A stretch of DNA of 64,000 bases from Streptomyces rugosispiralis. GTDB taxonomy: Bacteria; Actinomycetota; Actinomycetes; Streptomycetales; Streptomycetaceae. Of this stretch, positions 15,763 to 24,729 are shown piece by piece (position 1 is the first letter of the stretch; every line of letters starts with the position of its first letter). The position numbers and the translations under genes were made by a program. The notes under the pieces were generated by a model. It saw nothing but the letters and a program-made list of their open reading frames with translations. It made no database searches and was not told where the DNA came from. The DNA lies in the NCBI RefSeq assembly GCF_024505145.1, contig NZ_JANIAA010000043.1, positions 1-64,000 of the forward strand. The letters run 5' to 3'.

Positions 15763-16512
15763 CTACTCGGGGTCGGACTCCATCAGCCCGGCGCGCACGG
15801 CGCGCACTCCGGCCTGGAACCGCGATTCGACCCGCAGGTCCCGCATGATGTCGGCCACATAGCGACGGTAGGTACGCACCGAAAGGCCGAGCTTGCGCGC
15901 CGCGGCGTCGTCCTTGTAGCCCTCCGCCATCAGCGTCAGCACCTCGCGCAGCACCCGGCCGCGCGCACCGCCCTCGAACGACAGCGGCCGCATCGGGCGC
16001 TGGGCCGTGTCCCACATGCCGCACAGCAGTTGGTGCAGCATATCGGCCACGGTCGAGTTCTGGATCATCGAGGCGCGGGAGCCACCGGGCTCGCCGGGCG
16101 AGGCGTCGGGCACGATGACGGCAGCGCCGTCGACCACCACCAGCTCCTGCCGCACCCCTTCGAAGACGCGCACCTCGAGGCGCGCCACGGTGCCCACCGA
16201 GCGCTGCCACGCCGCGCCCCGGATGACCGCGGGCGGGCACAGCATCCGGGTCCTGACCCCCTTGCCCGCCAGCTGGGCGAGCGTCTGCCCGACGAGCCGG
16301 GCGTGGTCCTCGCCCGTGACCTCCGGCAGACCCCAGATCACATCCCGCTCGGCGCGCAGCACCAGCCGCGCCACCCACCCGGCCACGGCCTCCCCGTCCA
16401 CCGGCAGTTCGGCGGACGCCGAGGCCAGCGTGGACCGGCGGTGGTGGTGCACGGCGGACTCCAGGAGGCGTAACGCCTGGCCCAGAGTCTCCTCCAGGTT
16501 GTCAGAACCCAT
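15763..16512 (-). CDS. LuxR-type HTH regulator (paralogue 1 of 3)
   Basis: 249 residues. The N-terminal helix ETLGQALRLLESAVHHHR resembles the start of the other two paralogues; the middle (RTRMLCPP..., VRVFEGVRQELVVVDGAAVIVP) is TrmB/PLD-sensor-like. The C-terminal HTH reads LTLMAEGYKDDAAARKLGLSVRTYRRYVADIM, with the conserved SRFQAGVRA ending. The same ending occurs in the proteins at 23800 and 24730. It is read in the operon's direction and lies just upstream, so it is the likely cluster-situated activator. ATG 16512 is favoured over upstream non-ATG options. Its signal is unknown. Confidence 0.8.
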   Translation of the reverse strand: MGSDNLEETLGQALRLLESAVHHHRRSTLASASAELPVDGEAVAGWVARLVLRAERDVIWGLPEVTGEDHARLVGQTLAQLAGKGVRTRMLCPPAVIRGAAWQRSVGTVARLEVRVFEGVRQELVVVDGAAVIVPDASPGEPGGSRASMIQNSTVADMLHQLLCGMWDTAQRPMRPLSFEGGARGRVLREVLTLMAEGYKDDAAARKLGLSVRTYRRYVADIMRDLRVESRFQAGVRAVRAGLMESDPE

Positions 16513-16856
16513 GTCCGGCTCCGTTCGAACCGCGCCCCCCGCACCCACCTCCCCGTCAAATCCGTCAATAGGCACTCGCCCATTTGGTTGAATTCCGAAA
16601 TGGCTCAAAGGACACCCCCGTTCCCTTTCCGGGAACAGTAACGAGCCCCCTGGCACACGGCAAGGAAGATCGTTCCTTATGGGACACTTCCCGCCGGGAA
16701 ATACCCTCGCGTTCCGGCCACGACACCTCCCCGTGCCGGCAAGGGGCTGCGCCTCCGCTCGGCGGATTGGTAACTTCCTCTAGAGCCAGCACGCCATCCC
16801 TTGCCATACGACGCGGACCCCCCACCATGCCTTGGGTCCCGAAAGGCGCCGCCCCC
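16513..16856. promoter_or_regulatory. Divergent promoter region with three inverted repeats
   Basis: The gap lies between the minus-strand regulator and the plus-strand exporter. It holds three short inverted repeats within 81 bases: GTTCCC-5-GGGAAC (16620-16636), AAGGAA-5-TTCCTT (16662-16678) and TTCCC-3-GGGAA (16688-16700). The recurring TTCC/GGAA half-sites suggest binding of a dimeric regulator, possibly the LuxR-type protein of the cluster. No gene is seen in this stretch. Confidence 0.4.
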
Positions 16857-18422
16857 ATGGCTGCACAGAACACCGCGACCACCGATGCCACCCAGGCCGG
16901 TCCTTCCCACTCCCCCACCGGTCGCCAATGGCTCGCACTTTCGGTGCTCGTCCTGTCCCAACTCGCGGTGTGGCTGGACAACACCGTGCTGAACGTCGCC
17001 CTCAAGACCCTGGCCGACCCCACCGAGGGGCTCGGCGCCAGCCCCAATCAGCTCCAGTGGAGCATCAGCTCCTACACCCTGGTCTTCGCGGTGCTGCTGT
17101 TCACCGGCGGAGTGCTCGCCGACCGCTACGGCCACCGCCGCTTACTGCTGACCGGCATGGTGCTCTTCGGCGCCGCCTCCGCCTGGGCCGCCTACTCCGG
17201 CTCGGCCACCGAACTCATCGTGGCCCGCGGCGCGATGGGCATCGGCAGCGCCCTGATCATGCCGGCGACCCTCGCCCTGATCGCCCAGGTCTTCGACGAG
17301 CGGCACCGGGCCACCGCGATCGCCATCTGGTCGGGTTCCAGTGGAATCGCGATCGCCACCGGGCCGATGCTCAGTGGAGTGCTGCTCGACCACTTCTGGT
17401 GGGGTTCGGTCTTCCTGGTGAACGTGCCGATCGTGGTGGCGTGCGTGGCGGGATCGTTCGTATTCCTGCCCGGTGTGGTCACCCGGGTGCGGCAGAAGTT
17501 CGACCCGCTGGGCGTGGTGCTCTCCACCGCCGGGCTCTTCGCCATCGTCTGGGGCGTCATCGAGGGCGGCCACCGCAACGACTGGACCGACCCGGCCATC
17601 GTCGCCTCGCTGGCCGGGGGTGTGCTGCTGGTCGCGGTCTTCGTCCTCGTCGAACTGCGCGTCGCCAACCCCAGCTTCGACGTCCGGCTCTTCCGCGACA
17701 TCCGCTTCACCGGCGCCAGCGTCGCCGTCATGCTCACGTTCTTCGGGCTCAACGGCTCGATGTACTACACCAGCTTCTATCTCCAGGGCGTCCACGGCCA
17801 GACCCCGCTGGAGTGCGGTCTTTCCATCGCCCCGGTCGCCCTCGGCGTACTGCTGGGCGCCCCGCTCTCGGCCAAGCTGGTACGGGCCTACGGGGTGCGC
17901 CCGGTCGTCACCGCGGCCATGCTGATCGCCACCACCGGCTTCGTCGCGTACGTCCTCCTCGACGAGCACAGCGGACTGCCGCTGTTCTGGGTCTTCCTCA
18001 TCCTCCAGGGCCTGGGCATGGGCGCCGCCGTCGCCCCCACCACCGAGGCCATCATGGCGATCCTCCCCGCCGACCGGACCGGCGCGGGCTCCGCCGTCAA
18101 CAACTCGCTGCGGCAGATCGGCGGCGTCCTCGGAGTGGCGGTCCTCGGCTCGGTCCTGGTCAGCGTCTACCGCGACCGGGTCACCCCGCGCCTGAGCGGG
18201 CTGCCGTCCGGCGCCGCCGACAGCGCCGCGGAGTCGCCCGAGGCCACCCGGCTGCTCGGCGCGAAGATGCGGCTGCCCCGGCTGTCGGACATCGCCGACG
18301 AGGGGTTCGTCCACGCCATGCACGTGGCCTCCATCGTCGGCGCGGCCGCCGCCGCGGCCGGAGCCCTGATCATCTGGTGGGGCTTCCGCAGGACATCTTC
18401 CGGAGCGCGATCCAGCATGTGA
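16857..18422 (+). CDS. MFS drug exporter, DHA2 (14-TMS) type
   Basis: About 521 residues with many hydrophobic helices. Family motifs are visible: LAVWLDNTVLNVAL (helix 1, motif C/D1 of DHA2), GVLADRYGHRR (motif A, loop 2-3) and the SGIAIATGPMLSG antiporter-type segment. The length fits 14-span proton-driven exporters such as those giving self-resistance in Streptomyces. ATG 16857 was chosen; ATG 16827 is in frame ten codons upstream but has no ribosome site. It is divergent from the cluster regulator and so is probably the exporter of the cluster product. The C-terminal soluble loop GAADSAAESPEATRLLGAKM is typical of the group. Confidence 0.85.
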   Translation: MAAQNTATTDATQAGPSHSPTGRQWLALSVLVLSQLAVWLDNTVLNVALKTLADPTEGLGASPNQLQWSISSYTLVFAVLLFTGGVLADRYGHRRLLLTGMVLFGAASAWAAYSGSATELIVARGAMGIGSALIMPATLALIAQVFDERHRATAIAIWSGSSGIAIATGPMLSGVLLDHFWWGSVFLVNVPIVVACVAGSFVFLPGVVTRVRQKFDPLGVVLSTAGLFAIVWGVIEGGHRNDWTDPAIVASLAGGVLLVAVFVLVELRVANPSFDVRLFRDIRFTGASVAVMLTFFGLNGSMYYTSFYLQGVHGQTPLECGLSIAPVALGVLLGAPLSAKLVRAYGVRPVVTAAMLIATTGFVAYVLLDEHSGLPLFWVFLILQGLGMGAAVAPTTEAIMAILPADRTGAGSAVNNSLRQIGGVLGVAVLGSVLVSVYRDRVTPRLSGLPSGAADSAAESPEATRLLGAKMRLPRLSDIADEGFVHAMHVASIVGAAAAAAGALIIWWGFRRTSSGARSSM

Positions 18423-18497
18423 TCGTTCTTCCTTGCCACCCCGGTCGCTCCGGCATAGCCTCCCGGCACAACATCCATAGCGGGGAAGGCAGTTCAC

Positions 18498-19514
18498 ATG
18501 CGGACAGCTGTCATCACGGCGGCAGGCCAGGTGGAGACCCGGGAGATACCTGTCCCCGACATCGGTGACTCCGAGGTGCTGGTACGCATCGCGGCCTGCG
18601 GCATCTGCACCATGGAGGCCAATCTCTACGCGGGGCGGATGACGGTCTACCCCGCCGCCGCGGGACATGAGATATCCGGCTGGGTCGAGCGGATCGGCGC
18701 CAAGGCCGCCGCGCTGGAGGACATGCCCGCCGTCGGCTCCCTCGTCACCCTCGACGGGCTGCCGCGCTGCGGCGCCTGCCGCAGCTGCCGGCGCGGCCAG
18801 ACCGCCATCTGCGTCGCGCTCCAGGGGCACAAGCGGGAGGACGGCGCGATCACCATGGGCGCCGGGCTCGCCGAGTACATCGCCCTGCCCGCCTCCCGGG
18901 TGTGGCCGGCCGGCGACGCCGACCCCGCCGTGGCCGCCATGGGCGAACCGCTGGCCTGTGTGGTCCACTCGCTGCGCCGCGGCGGCTTCCGCGCCGGGGA
19001 CCGGGTCACCGTCATCGGCGCCGGCTACATGGGCCATCTCCACCTCGCCGTCGCCGCGCGTCTCCAGGCCCGCGGCGTCGCGGCGGTCGAACGGGACGAG
19101 CAGCGGCTGGCCGCCATCGCGGCGGCGGGCGCCGATGCGGCCGTCACCCCCGAGGACGTCGGCCAACTGCCGCCCGCGGACGTGGTCATCGTGACCATCG
19201 CGTCCAAGGAGGCCATCGCCTCGGCGCTCGCCGCGGTCGCCGACGGCGGCACCATCGTCCTCTACGGCGGCGGCCCCGGCGGCCCGCCCGCCGAGCTCCC
19301 CGGCTATGAGGTGCACCGCCGCCAGCTGACCGTCACCGGCTCGTTCAGCCATGAGCCGGACGACTGGCGCGCCGCCGCCGAACTGCTGCGCGGCGGGGAG
19401 CTGTCCGGGCGGCTGGAGACGCTGGTCACGGCGCGCTACTCGCTGGACGAGGTCGAGAAGGCGCTCAAGCAGGCCGCGGAGACGCCCGTCTACCGCGTGG
19501 TCGTCACGCCGTAG
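18498..19514 (+). CDS. Zinc-dependent medium-chain alcohol dehydrogenase
   Basis: 338 residues. Catalytic zinc ligands: Cys35 in ACGIC and His/Glu in GHE near 57; structural zinc site CGACRSCRRGQTAIC at about 92-106. Rossmann motif GAGYMG near 175. It should oxidise an alcohol or reduce an aldehyde/ketone with NAD(P). The coenzyme half is normal and the C-terminus is ordinary, so it looks active. It is 75 bases after the exporter, same strand, and likely co-transcribed with the next two genes. Link with the polyketide is by position only. Confidence 0.85.
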   Translation: MRTAVITAAGQVETREIPVPDIGDSEVLVRIAACGICTMEANLYAGRMTVYPAAAGHEISGWVERIGAKAAALEDMPAVGSLVTLDGLPRCGACRSCRRGQTAICVALQGHKREDGAITMGAGLAEYIALPASRVWPAGDADPAVAAMGEPLACVVHSLRRGGFRAGDRVTVIGAGYMGHLHLAVAARLQARGVAAVERDEQRLAAIAAAGADAAVTPEDVGQLPPADVVIVTIASKEAIASALAAVADGGTIVLYGGGPGGPPAELPGYEVHRRQLTVTGSFSHEPDDWRAAAELLRGGELSGRLETLVTARYSLDEVEKALKQAAETPVYRVVVTP

Positions 19515-19588
19515 CCGCCCGCGGCGCCCGCCCGCCGCGGGTGCACCGGCATAAAGACCCGAACCGCCAAGAGAAAGGATTCCCCTCC

Positions 19589-20371
19589 GTGTCCCTGCGC
19601 GTAGGCGTCCAACTCCACCCCCAGCACACCGGAATCGCCGAGCTGCGCACCGCGTGGCGGGAGGCCGACGCCATCGGGGTCGACTCGCTGTGGACCTGGG
19701 ACCACTTCCTGCCGCACACCGGCGACCCCGCCGGGCGCCACTACGAGTGCTGGTCGCTGCTGTCCGCGATGGCGGTCGAGACCCGGCAGGCCACCATCGG
19801 GCCCCTGGTGAGCTGCACCGCGTTCCGCAATCCGCATCTGCTGGCGGACATGGCCCGCACCGTCGACCAGCTCAGCGGCGGGCGGCTGGTGCTGGGTCTT
19901 GGCGCAGGCTGGTTCGAGGCCGAGCACACCGAGTACGGACTGCCCTTCCCCGGACCGGCCGGGCGCATGGACGCCTTCGCCGCGTCCGTCACCGCCGTCA
20001 AGGAGCGGCTGGCCAAGCTCAACCCCGGCCCGGCGGGCCCGCTTCCGCTGCTGATCGGCGGCGCCGGACGGCGGCGCACCCTGGAGCTGGTGGCCCGCGA
20101 GGCCGACTGGTGGAACTGGTACGGCTGGGCCTCCGAGGACCCGGTCGCCGAGTTCCGCGAGCTGAGCGGCGTGCTGGACGAGTGGTGCGAACGGGTCGGC
20201 CGGGACCCGGGCGCGGTGGCCCGTACGGTGATGGTCAACCCGGACCAGCTACCGCTGGTCGAGGGGTTCGCCGAGGCCGGGGCGGTCCATGTGGTGCTCT
20301 CCCTCCCGGCCCCGTACGAGTTCCGCGGGGTCGAGGAGCTGCTCAAGGTGCGGGCCGCGCTCACCTCGTGA
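19589..20371 (+). CDS. LLM-class flavin-dependent oxidoreductase (F420/FMN)
   Basis: 260 residues with a luciferase-like TIM-barrel pattern: LRVGVQLHPQH, SLWTWDHFLPH, IGPLVSCTAFRNPHLLADMARTVDQLSGGRLVLGLGAGW, then LPLLIGGAGRRRTLELVAREADWWN. The SGGRLVLGLGAGW segment is typical of F420-dependent members. GTG 19589 was taken as the start because AAAGGA lies about nine bases upstream and homologues begin at this point. It would catalyse a monooxygenation or hydride transfer. The stop overlaps the start of the next gene by four bases (GTGA), so the two are coupled. Confidence 0.85.
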   Translation: MSLRVGVQLHPQHTGIAELRTAWREADAIGVDSLWTWDHFLPHTGDPAGRHYECWSLLSAMAVETRQATIGPLVSCTAFRNPHLLADMARTVDQLSGGRLVLGLGAGWFEAEHTEYGLPFPGPAGRMDAFAASVTAVKERLAKLNPGPAGPLPLLIGGAGRRRTLELVAREADWWNWYGWASEDPVAEFRELSGVLDEWCERVGRDPGAVARTVMVNPDQLPLVEGFAEAGAVHVVLSLPAPYEFRGVEELLKVRAALTS

Positions 20372-21651
20372 CGGCCAACCGCGCCACGGCGCCCCGTACG
20401 CCCCTGGGGCGCCGCTTCGGCCTGCTCATGGGCGCGCTGCTGCTCTCCAGCCTGGGCAACGGGCTGTGCTTCCCGTTCACCTCGATCTACATCAGCCAGT
20501 TGCTGGGGCTCGGTGGCCGGGCGGCGGGCGGCTACTTCATCGCGATGGCCGCGGCCAGCTTCGCCGCCGCCCTGGCCGGCGGACCGCTGGCCGACCGGGG
20601 CAGCCCGCACCGGGTGGGCGCGCTGGGCGGCGCGGCGCTCGCGGTCGGTTACGCCCTGCTGGCACCGGCCGGTTCGGTGGCGCTGGTGCTCGCCTCGGGG
20701 GTGTGCGTCGGGGCGGGCTTCGGGCTCTTCTACGCCTCCATCGTGGGCATCGTGGACACCGCCGTCCCCGGGAACGGCCGCCGCTCGGCCTTCGCCATCC
20801 GGCACATCGTCAACAACGCCGGGATCGGGCTGGGCTCGGTCGTGGCCGGGCTGGCGCTGCACGGCGCGGCCACCCCGGTCGGGGCGCTGCGCTGGCTGTA
20901 CCTGGCCAATGGGCTGGCGGCGCTGCCGCTGATCGCGGTGATCCTGGGCGTACGGCCCCGGCGGCGGGAGCGGCACGAGTCGGCGGAGCCATCCGAGGGA
21001 GCAGAGCCGTCCGGGGCCGGGCCGACCTATCGCACCCTGCTGCGAACCCGCCCGATGGCGCTGCTGATCCTGGCCCAGGCGCTCTTCGCGATCGTCGGCT
21101 TCACCCAGATCGAGGCGACCGTACCGCTGCTGATGCACGACCGCATGGCGGTCACGCTGGGCTGGGTCAGCGCCGTGGTGGCGGCCAACTCCTTCGCCCT
21201 GATCGTCCTGCAGCCGCTGCTCCGCCGCCGGCTGGAACGGCTGCCGGAGACCGTGAGCCTGGCCGCCGGTCCGGTGCTGTGGACCGGGGCGTTCGGCTGC
21301 GGTCTGGGCGCGGCGCTGGCCGGGGAGGCGGCCCCGGCCGCCGTGCGGTACGGACTGCTGCTGGCGTTCGCGGTGATCTTCGCGGCGGGCGAGCTGATGT
21401 ACTCCTCCGCCTTCTACCCGCTGCTGCTGCGCTGGTCGGGCGAGGCGGTGGGCCGGGCGAGCGCCCTGGCGTCACTGGCCTGGAACCTGGGCACCGCCTC
21501 CGGCCCACCCATCGGGCTGTTCGTCGTGGCCAACGCCTCGGCCACGGGCGGCTGGCTGGCCCTCGCACTGGGCGCGGCGGCCGCGTTCACCGTGGCCGCC
21601 GCGCTGCACCCCTTTTCAGGGCTCACTCACCGGACGACGGGCAGCACCTGA
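20368..21651 (+). CDS. MFS transporter, 12-TMS type
   Basis: 427 residues, strongly hydrophobic. The first helix region FGLLMGALLLSSLGNGLCFPFTSIYI is followed by GGPLADRGSPHRVGALGG, the loop 2-3 motif A with weakened basic residues. A central cytoplasmic loop (PRRRERHESAEPSEGAEPSGAGP) separates two six-helix halves. This is the layout of MDR-type 12-span exporters (for example YdhP/MdtG-like). It begins with GTG overlapping the flavoenzyme gene. A second exporter next to the same cluster may move another compound or an intermediate. Confidence 0.82.
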   Translation: MTANRATAPRTPLGRRFGLLMGALLLSSLGNGLCFPFTSIYISQLLGLGGRAAGGYFIAMAAASFAAALAGGPLADRGSPHRVGALGGAALAVGYALLAPAGSVALVLASGVCVGAGFGLFYASIVGIVDTAVPGNGRRSAFAIRHIVNNAGIGLGSVVAGLALHGAATPVGALRWLYLANGLAALPLIAVILGVRPRRRERHESAEPSEGAEPSGAGPTYRTLLRTRPMALLILAQALFAIVGFTQIEATVPLLMHDRMAVTLGWVSAVVAANSFALIVLQPLLRRRLERLPETVSLAAGPVLWTGAFGCGLGAALAGEAAPAAVRYGLLLAFAVIFAAGELMYSSAFYPLLLRWSGEAVGRASALASLAWNLGTASGPPIGLFVVANASATGGWLALALGAAAAFTVAAALHPFSGLTHRTTGST

Positions 21652-21668
21652 CCACCCGCCGAACCGGG

Positions 21669-22721
21669 CTATGACTTGGGCAGATACGACGTGTCGTAGG
21701 CGTCCTCGGGTGTGACGCTCTTCTCCAGAAGCCCCTGGTCGTACATGAAGTCGGCCATCCGGGTCCAGGTCTGCGGGTCGATCGCGCCCAGCTCGCCCGA
21801 GTCGTTCTTCATCAGCGGCGCCGTGGCCTTGAGCACCGCGCGGGCGTTGTTCCGCTGCTTCTCGCCGCGCAGTCCCGGGACGTACTTCTCGCTGAGCTTG
21901 ATGGCCTCGTCCTGGTGGTCGATCGCATAGCGCAATCCGCGCAAAGACGCGTCGACGAACTTCTTGATGTCGCCGCCGCGCTTGTCGAGCGTCTTCTTCT
22001 TGGCGCCGAGACCCACACCGACCAGCTGATCCCCCGCCGAACCCGAGTTGAGGGTTATCGACCGGACCTCCTTGCCCGCCTCCTTGAACGAGACGGCGTC
22101 ATTGTTCAGATAGCCCATCACCCCCTCGACCTTGTTTCCGGTGAGGGCCGCCTGCTGGGTGAAGCCGATATTCTGTACCTTGGCGTCCTTGGTGGAAAGG
22201 CCGCCCTCCTTCAGAAGCGCCAGCAAACCGAAATAGGTCTCGCCGAAGGCACCGGGGGTGCCGATCTTCCGGCCCTTGAGGTCGGCGGGGGTCCGGATCT
22301 CGGATTCCTTGGGCACGATCAGCCCCACCGGGTATTTCTGGTAAAAGGTGGCGATGTCCACGACGGGCACATTCTTGGCACGCGCCTGAAGCATCTCGTC
22401 GCCGCCCGCGTAGATCACATCTTCCTTGCCCGATGTGAGAGCCCCGAAGAGATCTTCGGCCGCGCCGTGGTGGCGCAGCGTCACATTGAGTCCGGCGTCC
22501 TTGTAGTAGCCCTTTTCGGCGGCCACATAGAACGGCGAGAACTGGATGTTGGGGGTGTAGGTCAGCCCCACCGTAATGCTTGCGCCGCCCTTGGCCCCCG
22601 TGTTCTTCGGCTCCTCGGCGCATGAGGTCAAAGTGGCCAGCGCCAGCACCGAGGCGAGGGCGGCCGCGCCCGTGACCCGATGTCTGTGGGCACGCCTCAT
22701 GGACGTCTGCACGAAACGCAC
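21669..22721 (-). CDS. ABC transporter substrate-binding lipoprotein (NMT1/THI5-like)
   Basis: 350 residues. A positively charged N-terminus, hydrophobic stretch and lipobox LTSC (Cys34) mark a lipoprotein. The mature part SITVGLTYTPNIQFSPFYVAAEKGYYKDAGLNV is the NMT1/SsuA/ThiY-type opening, and GRKIGTPGAF and TQQAALTGNKVEGVMGY are also typical. These proteins bind pyrimidines, sulfonates or related small molecules outside the cell. It is followed at 22748-23710 (upstream in transcription) by the permease, in the usual order. It is convergent with the MFS gene, from which it is separated by 17 bases. Confidence 0.88.
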   Translation of the reverse strand: MRFVQTSMRRAHRHRVTGAAALASVLALATLTSCAEEPKNTGAKGGASITVGLTYTPNIQFSPFYVAAEKGYYKDAGLNVTLRHHGAAEDLFGALTSGKEDVIYAGGDEMLQARAKNVPVVDIATFYQKYPVGLIVPKESEIRTPADLKGRKIGTPGAFGETYFGLLALLKEGGLSTKDAKVQNIGFTQQAALTGNKVEGVMGYLNNDAVSFKEAGKEVRSITLNSGSAGDQLVGVGLGAKKKTLDKRGGDIKKFVDASLRGLRYAIDHQDEAIKLSEKYVPGLRGEKQRNNARAVLKATAPLMKNDSGELGAIDPQTWTRMADFMYDQGLLEKSVTPEDAYDTSYLPKS

Positions 22722-22747
22722 GTACTTCTCCTCTTGGGTGAAAGTTG

Positions 22748-23710
22748 TCAGTCGCGCTGAACGAGCCGCTCGACCAGGCGGACCACTCCGTACGAGACGG
22801 CGGCGAGAAGGCCGAGCATGACGAGCGTCGAGAACAGTCCGATGGTGTCGGCCTCCTGGCGCTGCACCGACAGCAGCTGTCCCAGTCCGTCGCCGCCCAT
22901 CACGAACTCACCGACGACCGCGCCGGTGATGGAGAGCGTGAGGCCGTTGCGCACCCCCGCGAGGACGCTGGGCAGGGCGAGCGGAAACTCGATGTACCAG
23001 AGCATCCCCCACCACCCCACCCCGTCCACCCGCGCGGCCCCCATCACATCGGGGTCCAGCGAACGCAGCCCCAGCACGGTGTTGACGAGGATGGGGAAGA
23101 AGACCAGCAGCGCGCAGAGGACCGCGATGGGCAGCAGTCCGTACCCGATCCACAGGGCCAGCAGCGGGGCGAGCGCCACCGCGGGCATGGCCTGCGAGGC
23201 GGCCACATACGGCTGGAGGGCCGCCGCGGCGATCTCGCTGCGGGCGATCAGATAGCCCAGCGGCAGCGCCACTCCGATGCCGATACCGCTGCCCGCCAGC
23301 GCTTCCCACACCGTCTCCTCGGTGTAGTCGACGAGATCACCGTGGAACACGTCGTCGAGGAATTGCCGTGCGAGGTCCAGCGGAGCCGGAAGATAGAACT
23401 CCGCAACGGCGCCGGTCCGGGTCACGATGTCCCAGACGACAAGCAGCAACAGCCCGAATACCAGCGGCGGCAGCACACTCCGGGCCAGCGTTCCGCGCCG
23501 GTCGGCGAGAGTCGCGCCGGATGCCGCTCCGGTCATTTTCCGGCCGGTCCCAGGCCGTGACTTCTCACCATTTCCGCCGCCGTCGCCGGTCTTTCGCCCA
23601 TGTCCCGGTCGGGGTGAATGCGGCCCGTCCGCGGTCGACTCGCCGTCCGCGCCCGCCGTGGCGGTCGCGCCCCTTCCGTGCCCTTCGGTCATCCCCAAAT
23701 CCCCTTGCAT
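22748..23710 (-). CDS. ABC transporter permease (SsuC/ThiX-like), no ATPase nearby
   Basis: 320 residues with a 70-residue hydrophilic Gly/Arg-rich N-terminus, then several membrane helices. GAARVDGVGWWGMLWYIEFPLALPSVLAGVRNG contains the EAA-loop signature of binding-protein-dependent permeases. It makes a pair with the lipoprotein. No ATP-binding gene is next to it, so the ATPase must come from elsewhere or be lost. The N-terminal extension is probably overlong; ATG 23692 (six codons in) or a later start is possible. Confidence 0.85.
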   Translation of the reverse strand: MQGDLGMTEGHGRGATATAGADGESTADGPHSPRPGHGRKTGDGGGNGEKSRPGTGRKMTGAASGATLADRRGTLARSVLPPLVFGLLLLVVWDIVTRTGAVAEFYLPAPLDLARQFLDDVFHGDLVDYTEETVWEALAGSGIGIGVALPLGYLIARSEIAAAALQPYVAASQAMPAVALAPLLALWIGYGLLPIAVLCALLVFFPILVNTVLGLRSLDPDVMGAARVDGVGWWGMLWYIEFPLALPSVLAGVRNGLTLSITGAVVGEFVMGGDGLGQLLSVQRQEADTIGLFSTLVMLGLLAAVSYGVVRLVERLVQRD

Positions 23711-23799
23711 TACCGGCTGTTGCCAGATCTCGGCACGCCCGCAGGCAACCTATCGCCAGCACGCTCCGGATCACAATGTCGATGGGGAAAACGAAATAA

Positions 23800-24675
23800 T
23801 CATGCGGAACTATTTCCAAGGATGCCGAGCTCGGTGGCGCGCACCCCGGCCTGGAAACGGGAGTTGGCCTCCAGCAGCTCCAGGATCCCGGTGACATAGC
23901 GGCGGTACGTGCGCACCGAGATCGCCAGATCGCGGGCGGCCGCCTCGTCGGTGACCCCGTCGCGCAGCCGGGCCAGCACCCGGCGGACCATTTCGGTGCG
24001 GGCGCGGTTGCCGAAGTCGAGCGGGCGGGCGGCGGGCACGGCGCCGCCCCAGATGGAGCGGAACATGCCGTACAGGGTGGCCACCACCACCGGGTCCTCG
24101 ATGACCGAGGTCTGCCGCCCCTCCTCGGCCTCGGTGCACACCAGGGCGGTACGGCCGTCGGCGATCACCGCCGTGGGCAGCGGCACCGACGCGATCCGCA
24201 CCTGCGCGGGGTGGGCGGCCGGGGCGGCGCCGGGCGCCTCGGCGGGCGGCACGGGCCCGGGGATGGGCCGCGGTACGGGCCCCGAGGGCGCCGTTCCCGC
24301 GGCGGCGGCCCCGGAAGCAGACCCGGCCGAACCGGAGCCAGGGGCGGCTCTGCCGCGCAGCACCCGCACCCCGACCGGCTCGCCGAGGTCCGTGAGCAGC
24401 GCGCCGAGCGCGGCCTGCACCGGCGCCATCCGGGACGAGCACTCGGGGAAGACGGCGTCCACGCTCCGCCCCGCCTGGCCGATCACCTCCTCGGCGGCGG
24501 CGAGGAACGCGGCGTCCTCGACCCCCACCTCGGTGAACCGCGCGTCCCGGGCCCGCCGGGCGCGGTGCTGGACCACCGTGGACTCAATGAGGTCCCGTAC
24601 CTCCCGCAGCGCCCCCTCCAGGGTGTCCCCCGCGAGCGCGGCCTCCGGTCCAGGATCGCGTCCGCGCTCCATCAT
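23800..24675 (-). CDS. LuxR-type HTH regulator (paralogue 2 of 3)
   Basis: 291 residues. N-terminal helix EGALREVRDLIESTVVQHRARRA matches that of paralogue 3 (ARDLIESTVTRHRRE). A 60-residue Ala/Pro/Gly linker (about 112-165) interrupts the middle domain. C-terminal HTH: LARLRDGVTDEAAARDLAISVRTYRRYVTGILELLEANSRFQAGVRATELGI. ATG 24675 was preferred; a TTG start 13 codons upstream is possible. With its neighbour at 24730 it forms a tandem pair flanking the cluster on the right, and may sense a different signal through the divergent middle domain. Confidence 0.8.
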   Translation of the reverse strand: MMERGRDPGPEAALAGDTLEGALREVRDLIESTVVQHRARRARDARFTEVGVEDAAFLAAAEEVIGQAGRSVDAVFPECSSRMAPVQAALGALLTDLGEPVGVRVLRGRAAPGSGSAGSASGAAAAGTAPSGPVPRPIPGPVPPAEAPGAAPAAHPAQVRIASVPLPTAVIADGRTALVCTEAEEGRQTSVIEDPVVVATLYGMFRSIWGGAVPAARPLDFGNRARTEMVRRVLARLRDGVTDEAAARDLAISVRTYRRYVTGILELLEANSRFQAGVRATELGILGNSSA

Positions 24676-24729
24676 GTCGATATTCCCGCACTTTCCGCCT
24701 CGTGACGTGGTCAAGGTCTCGAGCGCCGT

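Noticed and set aside
17142..19352. 736-residue minus-strand frame opposite the MFS and dehydrogenase genes
   Set aside because: Pure antisense shadow; no domain, start signal or hydrophobic pattern.
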